Assembly: GCF_004340665.1 (NCBI RefSeq) | Contig: NZ_SLWO01000011.1 | Location: 37,884-101,883, forward strand | Source: Pedobacter psychrotolerans | GTDB taxonomy: Bacteria > Bacteroidota > Bacteroidia > Sphingobacteriales > Sphingobacteriaceae | DNA length: 64,000 nucleotides | Reading direction: 5' to 3' | Part shown: positions 55,153 through 61,283 of the stretch, piece by piece | Layout of the letters: each line of letters starts with the position of its first letter | Numbering within the stretch: the stretch's first letter is position 1 | Position numbers and translations under genes: made by a program | Notes under the pieces: generated by a model | What the model was told of the DNA's origin: nothing | What the model saw: the letters and a program-made list of their open reading frames with translations, nothing else | Databases searched by the model: none

Positions 55153-55374
55153 AGGTTTACTTTCATCACCAAGTTAACAATTATATCTCCACCTTCATTA
55201 TTATCAATGATCACATTAAAAAAATTCTGTAATTATAGTACTGTAATCATATCGGCATCCAGTGTAATTGCATTGGAACCACCAAGTCCTTCTTATAATA
55301 GAAGAAGTCGATCGTGTCAGAATAAGCATTGCCGGAATAGGTTTCTCCGAAATTTAAAGTGCCACCTTAACCAT
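55149..55374 (-). pseudogene. Decayed small coding sequence upstream of lanB
   Basis: On the minus strand, three short frames continue one another: GTLNFGETYSGNAYSDTIDFFYYKK, then GLGGSNAITLDADMITVL and, after an in-frame stop, LQNFFNVIIDNNEGGDIIVNLVMK, ending in a TGA that overlaps the lanB ATG. It looks like an acidic, beta-rich protein of about 75 residues that has lost its frame at least twice. No homologue is recognised. It may once have been co-translated with lanB. Confidence 0.4.
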
Positions 55375-55725
55375 TATTTTATGATTATGTAAAATCAGGG
55401 AAAATCGATCAAATTGTCGAGATATCTAACTTGATATTAAACATAGCCGTCTTATGAGAATTTGAAGCAACAATCTTTCTAAATTGAATTTTTTAATTGA
55501 CTATCCATTCGGTTCATACGTGCATCTAACAATAATAATGGTATAACTGCAGCTCGCACAGTCGCAATCATCGCTTTTTTTGCTGACCATATGAAAGCCG
55601 AAAAGACAAGCCTGCTTCTATCAAATTGCTCCAATATAACCATAAACGTTGGTAGTCAAGTTTGTTAGTCTGCGTGAAATGTTATTTAATCTAACGGCCT
55701 GAAATATGTGGAATGAGTTTACAGG
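55375..55725. other. Gap between decayed frame and LytTR gene
   Basis: About 350 bases. One minus-strand frame of 54 codons (55643 to 55479) is open but has no ribosome-binding site or recognised similarity. Otherwise nothing was recognised. The stretch looks like decayed sequence. Confidence 0.3.
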
Positions 55726-56454
55726 TTACTTATTGTATACCATATTCTGTTTCATTCTGTTATAAAAATTTTCACGATAGTTATCGCCAAGGGGAATACC
55801 CGTCTCTAGATCTTTCAAATAAATTCGATTCCCGTCAATAAGCCTGACTTTACTCAAAGATATTATGTATGAACGATGGGTACGGATAAATTTATTTTTT
55901 GGGAGTTTTTCCTCAAAAGCTTTCATGTTAAGTAGCGTTATGATTCTTTGTTCCTTAGTAAAAACAGATACATAATTTTTTAGCCCCTCTACATACATGA
56001 TATCGTCAATATCAACCTTTAAAAGCTTTGTCTTGAATTCAGTTTTAAGCACAATAAAATTGTCATCATTAGTTGGTAAAGTGATGTTTTGTTCCCTTGT
56101 TAATTTTTTTTCATTTGCCTTGTCAAGCGCTTTAACGAATCTGCTGTAAGAGACGGGTTTAAGGAGAAAATCTACAATTTCATTTTCATAGCCATCAATA
56201 GCATACTCCCGAAATGCCGAAATTATTACGATGTCAAATCTTTTACCAATAACCTTGATGAATTCAAGCCCTGATATTTCTGGCATTTGTATATCAACAA
56301 AAATGAGGTCAATATTTGTGTTTTCCAGAAAATTAAGTGCCTCAAATCCATTATTGAAAGTTTTGACTATGTTAACGTTGGGGATCTTTTTAGCATGTAT
56401 TTCTAGAAGATCAATCACATGTGGCTCGTCGTCGATAATAATGCAGTTTAACAT
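55726..56454 (-). CDS. LytTR-family response regulator
   Basis: A 242-residue two-domain regulator. The receiver has the acidic pair Asp8-Asp9, phosphoacceptor Asp54 (FVDIQMP) and Lys in FLLKPVS. The C-terminal LytTR DNA-binding domain (about 140-240) has IMYVEGLKNYVSVFT and FIRTHRSYIISLSKV. It overlaps the upstream histidine kinase gene by seven bases, so the pair is translated together. In this context it probably controls the peptide/NRPS locus. Confidence 0.9.
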   Translation of the reverse strand: MLNCIIIDDEPHVIDLLEIHAKKIPNVNIVKTFNNGFEALNFLENTNIDLIFVDIQMPEISGLEFIKVIGKRFDIVIISAFREYAIDGYENEIVDFLLKPVSYSRFVKALDKANEKKLTREQNITLPTNDDNFIVLKTEFKTKLLKVDIDDIMYVEGLKNYVSVFTKEQRIITLLNMKAFEEKLPKNKFIRTHRSYIISLSKVRLIDGNRIYLKDLETGIPLGDNYRENFYNRMKQNMVYNK

Positions 56455-57608
56455 GGCTGTATACGTAAATAAAATGTTACCGAAAAAGTTAAGGGTTCGT
56501 CGTCAATTATAAGATTGTAATCTTCCTTTGAATAAAGCAAGTCTAATCTTTTCTTAACATTAGCAATGCCTATGCCATTCTGTATTTTTTGTCTTATTGA
56601 AGTCGATTTTTTGTTAGAGATGTAGAATCTTAAAAAATTATTGGTTACAGTGACACTTATTTTAACAGGGTGATCTTTATAACTGAGATCACCATATTTA
56701 AATACATTTTCCAGAAAAGTTACAAGTGTTAGTTGAGGGATTTTTATTTCTGCTAACTCTTCACTTGAAGGTAGTTCAAGAGATATGTGTAGATTTTTGT
56801 TAAAACGAAGCTGATTAATTTCAATGAGATTTTTTAAATGCTCGAGCTCTTGGTTCAATTCAATTTTTCCTTCAATATCATTATTCAATAAAGCATAGTT
56901 CATAATATTAGATAGTAGCATAACGCTTTTAGCAGCCTCATCTGAAAATTTGATAACTCTTGCATAAATAAAACTAAGTGTATTGAACAAGAAATGAGGA
57001 TTGATTTGGTATTTAAGGTAATTTAATTCCGCATTTAAATTGGAATTTTCGAGGATGGTTGTTCTTTCAAGTTGTTCAACTCGCTCCCTTTCTATCTGAA
57101 AGAGCTTTTTTTCATTATTTATCTTATATATAATCAACCAATAAGTGTAGCTCATTGTAATGAGATACAACAACCTGAATATTCGAAGGATAATAAAGTT
57201 TTTTAGTGGGCTGATTGTCATTATCGTCTGGATACCGACATGATTAATAAAAATTGTCAGAAAATAATTACTTGTCAAATAGATTAAGATTGCTAGAAAG
57301 TAAATAAATACTTTCCAGGCAGTGCTAAGTGTTCTCTTTGTGTTTCTAGTAAGCAAGTACACATGTGCGTAAAAGATCAATGCGTTGAGAAGGAAATAAA
57401 GGAAGGAAGAGAGAAGGAATACACTTTCGGGGCTAATGACCAGAACGGAACCGTTTTCGTAAAAGAAATAAGCAACCCATATAGCTAGATGAACAAGTAC
57501 TTTTTTCGAGTTGATGTCTTTTCCGAATTTATATTTTAAAGGAAACTTGGCTTTTAGTTTATAAAAAAAACGGTAAAGTTTCTTGCGTTCGTGTATTGAA
57601 ATGTCCAT
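56448..57608 (-). CDS. LytS/YehU-type sensor histidine kinase
   Basis: A 386-residue membrane kinase. Four membrane spans occupy about residues 35-165, a short coiled coil precedes the His_kinase motif LKYQINPHFLFNTLSF (His205), and a HATPase domain follows, with TLVTFLENVFKYG (N box) and QNGIGIANVKKRL (G box). Kinases of this type pair with LytTR regulators and often sense small peptides or cell-envelope signals. It lies back-to-back with the precursor peptide gene, 64 bases between starts. Confidence 0.9.
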   Translation of the reverse strand: MDISIHERKKLYRFFYKLKAKFPLKYKFGKDINSKKVLVHLAIWVAYFFYENGSVLVISPESVFLLSSFLYFLLNALIFYAHVYLLTRNTKRTLSTAWKVFIYFLAILIYLTSNYFLTIFINHVGIQTIMTISPLKNFIILRIFRLLYLITMSYTYWLIIYKINNEKKLFQIERERVEQLERTTILENSNLNAELNYLKYQINPHFLFNTLSFIYARVIKFSDEAAKSVMLLSNIMNYALLNNDIEGKIELNQELEHLKNLIEINQLRFNKNLHISLELPSSEELAEIKIPQLTLVTFLENVFKYGDLSYKDHPVKISVTVTNNFLRFYISNKKSTSIRQKIQNGIGIANVKKRLDLLYSKEDYNLIIDDEPLTFSVTFYLRIQPC

Positions 57609-57672
57609 TTCGTGTAATAGATTTTTGATAGGTAATAATTGTACTCATTTTGATTCCACATAAAAAAGAGTT

Positions 57673-57846
57673 ATGAAAAACAAATCAGCAGTGAAAAAAT
57701 TAGTATTGAATAAAAGAACAGTTGTTAATTATCATAACTTGCAGAATTACTCAGCCATAAATTTTTCACATACAATAACTACTTTGCCGCCTACTGTTAC
57801 CGGTATATTCGCTTATACGAAAGCAGCAAATATCGGTACAAGCTGA
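57673..57846 (+). CDS. Putative class I lanthipeptide-like precursor peptide without cysteine
   Basis: A 57-residue peptide, ATG 57673 to TGA 57844-57846. The N-terminal part (SAVKKLVLNKRTVVNYHNLQ) resembles leaders of Bacteroidota class I lanthipeptides (KKLxLxKxTVxxL). The C-terminal part has Ser at 27, 32 and 57 and Thr at 34, 36, 37, 41, 43, 49 and 56, a high share for a core region, but no Cys. Position, divergent to the LytTR kinase and upstream of a TonB receptor, and a LanB relic 2.5 kb away support it. A TCATTTTG box at 57645-57652, one base off consensus, precedes it. Function and modification are inferred. Confidence 0.55.
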   Translation: MKNKSAVKKLVLNKRTVVNYHNLQNYSAINFSHTITTLPPTVTGIFAYTKAANIGTS

Positions 57847-57879
57847 TTGCTCACTAATTATGATAATTGTAAAATAAAT

Positions 57880-57900
57880 ATAGGGTTTTCCCTATTATTT
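57880..57900 (+). terminator. Weak terminator after the precursor gene
   Basis: ATAGGG / CCCTAT stem with TTTT loop followed by TATTT, 33 bases after the precursor stop. It could attenuate rather than stop transcription into the next gene. Confidence 0.45.
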
Positions 57901-58207
57901 AGTCAAATACTGGAAGATTAAATTTTAAAAGAGAGTTAAAAAATGGTTCAAGTAAATGTTACTGATTGTAGCGATAGCTCTGCCAAAAGAACAATTTATT
58001 TAATTCAGGAAATTTAAATATGACGATTTCTGGCAGGCCGTTACATAGTTAATATCCGTCCACGGCAGGAAAAGAAAGTCATACGGGAACTTTTAAAGTG
58101 TGATATATGCGTTACAGGAAAAAGGCTGCTTAAACGTGCATATTCCTCTCTTATATTTACTTTAGACTTAAAGACAACTACACTCACCAATTAATTATTA
58201 AGAGCCA
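57901..58207 (+). other. Leader of the TonB receptor gene, with a possible NusG/UpxY-like remnant
   Basis: Within 58010-58194 two frames, offset by one base near 58042, read DDFWQAV and then IVNIRPRQEKKVIRELLKC, which resembles the start of UpxY/NusG-type antiterminators (WxAVYxRPRxEKKV). The frame then runs to a stop at 58192. A short open frame of 24 codons at 57943 is too poor to call. The region shows no other gene. Confidence 0.35.
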
Positions 58208-60916
58208 ATGGGTCGATTTGATCAAATTACATCCTATATACTCCTAATATTGTTATTGTGCAATTTATTTGTACACGGCTCTGCTGGAGTAACTCGAAAG
58301 AACATGACCGCTACTCCATTAGGTGAAGTGCTTAAAAAATGCACCAATAAATATGATGCAAATTTACTATATGAAGAAAATGCTTTGATTTCCAAAAAAA
58401 TATCCGTCCATGACAATAGATTATCAGCCAGAAAGATCTCAGCTATTTTTGATGAGTTACCTACTCCGTTACACTTAAAATGGCATAAAGTCAACCGCAA
58501 AAATTATTACATGTCTTCTTTAAATCGGCATCAAACTTTGATTTCTAATCCAGGTAATTTGGGTGACGATTTAGCTGATTCCTTATCAAACGGATATATT
58601 GAAGGTTATGTTGCTGATGAAGAACAGCGGCCACTTGAGTTTGTTACATTAACTCTTGTACAAAGTAACGACTCTTCTTTTGTAATGAATGCGTTAAGTG
58701 ATTTAAATGGAAAATATGTGTTTTCTGCGGTTAACGCTGGTAATTATAGAATTAAGGCTACTTCAATGGGTTTTCGTCAGGCTTTTCTACCTTCTTTTAC
58801 TTTAAAAGCGGGGCAGAAGTTATCCTTAGGTAAAACTGTTCTTTTATCATTAACAAAAACCTTAAATGAAGTCACGATTAGTGCGACTCGTCCTTTAGTG
58901 GAAAAGAAGGTTGACAGATATATAGTCAATGTTGAAAATAGCACAATGGCTTTTGGGAATTCTATTCAGTTGTTAAAATCGGCACCCTTTGTACAGGTTT
59001 CACCTAGTAATGAAATATCTCTACAAGGGAAAAAAACCCTTGTATTAATAGACGACAAACCTTTTCCTGATGTATCAATAAAAGATATTTTACTAGCACT
59101 GCCGGCAGGGAACATTTTGAAGATTGAATTGATTACCAACCCGTCTGCAAAATATGATGCCGCTTATGGTGCTGTTATAAATATCATTACAAAAAAAAAT
59201 CAATTAGAAGGGATTACTGGAAATGTGAGAATCAATGGTTCTTTAGGGAGATATGGGCAGTACGGAATTAATAGTAGCCTAACTTATAGAAAAAAGAATT
59301 TAACAGCTTATGGTACTATAGGATATGAACGAAAAGAGGTGTACATAAATAGTGAACAACACAGAGAATTTAGCGACGGGAATAACTCCAGTCAGCTTGT
59401 AGATAAGACAATTCGCAGGATTGATGACGATATTTATACTTACCAGGTAGGTGCAGATCTTGAAATCGGTAAGGGTCAAACTATTGGTGCCTTAATAAAC
59501 GGCAATGTAAATCGCTGGAATGGCAATATCCCATCGAATGTTTCATTTGGAGAAATTAATGCCCCCGCGGACTCAGTTCTGTTTACCAAAAGCACTGTTG
59601 ACTTCAAATCTGAAACATTTAATTTCAATTTAAATTATCATTTAATAGTGGATTCTGGAAAGAGTGAATTAGTAGCTTTAGCTACTTTCACACCCTATGA
59701 AAATACACTAAGGCAGAGCTTCCCTTCAGTACTTGTCGATGCCTCAGGTAATGTCATACGTATCCCTAAAGTCTTTAAGACTACCAATAGCCCAATAATA
59801 AAAATATTTATTACACAATTGGATTACATTCATTCTTTTGAAGACCAGCTGAAGCTGGAAGCTGGAATTAAATTTCAAAATACCAATTCAAAATCTATGA
59901 TAAGTTATGATTTACAAAATGCTGATCAATTCATAAATATTCCTGAAAATTCCAGTAACAATAATTTTTCAGAAAAGATTTACGGTATCTATGGTACTCT
60001 GTCCAAAGGATGGAGTAAAGACAAATTACAATTGGGTTTAAGATTAGAAAATACCCAGGCAACCACTTCAAGTATTTTGTCTCAGCATTATACACAACTA
60101 TTTCCTAATGTACTCTATGAGCACAGAATTAATGATAATTATAATTTTGCTTTATCGTATAAAAGATCGGTATCTAGAGTACCATATGAAGAATTAATTC
60201 CTTATATCACATTTATTGATCAGTATACTGTTTATCAGGGGAATCCAAATTTAAAACCAAAATTTGATAATGAATTTGTTTTAAGTGTTAAATTGAAAAA
60301 ATTAAATATTGGTGCAACTTACATCGATAGTAAAGGGATCTTTACTCAGCTGCCTTTAAATCGAGATTTTAATTCTAAAGTTACTTTTTTCTCCGTTCAA
60401 AATCTTAATGCTTCAAAAGATTACTATGTTTATCTTTATTATCCTTTCCAATTGTTCTCATGGTGGAATACTGAAAATAATATTTCCCCTTACGGACATT
60501 CAGAAGCTAATGGATTCGTTTTAGGACGACTTTTTAAAATCTCTTCAAATTGGTGGAATATTAAATCCAGTCATTTTTTTAAATTTTCAAGGAATTTAAA
60601 AATGCAGGTAGACTGCTATTATTATTCTCCTTACACGGGTGGCTTAACTAAGAATGGTGCCATAGGGAATTTTGATGCGTCACTATTATTAAGTATTTTA
60701 AATGGTAAGGGGGAAATAAGAGTTGGGGGAAATGATATATTAAAACGTAACAATAATCGAACTTACCAAGATTTTGGTGTTTATAGGTCTTCAAATAGCC
60801 TTTTTCAAGACAGTCAAAGAATTAGTCTTGGCTTCACTTATAATTTCGGAAGAGCAAAGATTGCAACGCCAAATAAAGATCTTGGTAACAGCGATGCTGT
60901 TGACAGGATAAAATAA
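58208..60916 (+). CDS. TonB-dependent receptor of the biosynthetic island
   Basis: A 902-residue outer-membrane protein. A signal peptide (1-24) is followed by a STN-like segment (about 30-105: TPLGEVLKKCTNKYDANLLY), a carboxypeptidase-regulatory-like domain (about 128-215) and the plug (about 220-330: LLKSAPFVQVSPSNEISLQGKK, DDKPFPDVS). The barrel ends with SLGFTYNFGRAK, then a short tail. The family is the large OMP beta-barrel group, not a SusC. It lies between the precursor gene and the NRPS and probably moves the product or a bound metal. An A9 run at 59191-59199 is kept in frame. Confidence 0.83.
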   Translation: MGRFDQITSYILLILLLCNLFVHGSAGVTRKNMTATPLGEVLKKCTNKYDANLLYEENALISKKISVHDNRLSARKISAIFDELPTPLHLKWHKVNRKNYYMSSLNRHQTLISNPGNLGDDLADSLSNGYIEGYVADEEQRPLEFVTLTLVQSNDSSFVMNALSDLNGKYVFSAVNAGNYRIKATSMGFRQAFLPSFTLKAGQKLSLGKTVLLSLTKTLNEVTISATRPLVEKKVDRYIVNVENSTMAFGNSIQLLKSAPFVQVSPSNEISLQGKKTLVLIDDKPFPDVSIKDILLALPAGNILKIELITNPSAKYDAAYGAVINIITKKNQLEGITGNVRINGSLGRYGQYGINSSLTYRKKNLTAYGTIGYERKEVYINSEQHREFSDGNNSSQLVDKTIRRIDDDIYTYQVGADLEIGKGQTIGALINGNVNRWNGNIPSNVSFGEINAPADSVLFTKSTVDFKSETFNFNLNYHLIVDSGKSELVALATFTPYENTLRQSFPSVLVDASGNVIRIPKVFKTTNSPIIKIFITQLDYIHSFEDQLKLEAGIKFQNTNSKSMISYDLQNADQFINIPENSSNNNFSEKIYGIYGTLSKGWSKDKLQLGLRLENTQATTSSILSQHYTQLFPNVLYEHRINDNYNFALSYKRSVSRVPYEELIPYITFIDQYTVYQGNPNLKPKFDNEFVLSVKLKKLNIGATYIDSKGIFTQLPLNRDFNSKVTFFSVQNLNASKDYYVYLYYPFQLFSWWNTENNISPYGHSEANGFVLGRLFKISSNWWNIKSSHFFKFSRNLKMQVDCYYYSPYTGGLTKNGAIGNFDASLLLSILNGKGEIRVGGNDILKRNNNRTYQDFGVYRSSNSLFQDSQRISLGFTYNFGRAKIATPNKDLGNSDAVDRIK

Positions 60917-61283
60917 GGTTAGCACTTCTTGAAGATTTAATGGCTAATGAGGTTTATTCTTAGGGCTTAGCCTTTTATGCCGTGAAACTTAAAGAATTGT
61001 TTCTGTTTTTTAAACACATCTTAATGGAGGTGAAATTCAATATATAAATAAAATATTTTTTCTGTCGCTAACATATCGCTTGCAATTTATTTTTTAATCA
61101 AGTTGGTATTGTTAAAAACCGTTTGTTTTTGGGTGTTCTGTATCTGAGTTTATATATAGGAGAGCTTTTATCTGGCTGTTCACTCCCCTTGGCTTATCGA
61201 ATTGTGTTACTTTATTCTTATTAAATTGTGCTTTAGGAGTGTCACTTCTTCTTTGGCCAGTATTTCCACAAATTATCAGTTAT
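60917..61283 (+). other. Upstream region of the NRPS gene
   Basis: About 367 AT-rich bases. The frame of the NRPS is open upstream to 61116, but the encoded hydrophobic peptide (GVSLLLWPVFPQIISY) has no start with a ribosome-binding site, so ATG 61284 is preferred. No repeat or small gene was recognised. Confidence 0.35.

Noticed and set aside
55207..55392. 61-codon plus-strand frame
   Set aside because: It lies antisense to a better-supported, though broken, minus-strand coding sequence and has a Cys/His-rich low-quality peptide.
57943..58017. 24-codon frame as a second precursor peptide
   Set aside because: Too short, no leader-like pattern, and only one Cys among few Ser/Thr.
61116..61283. 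Longer start for the NRPS with a hydrophobic N-terminus
   Set aside because: The frame is open but there is no start codon with a ribosome-binding site, and the C domain homology begins right after ATG 61284.
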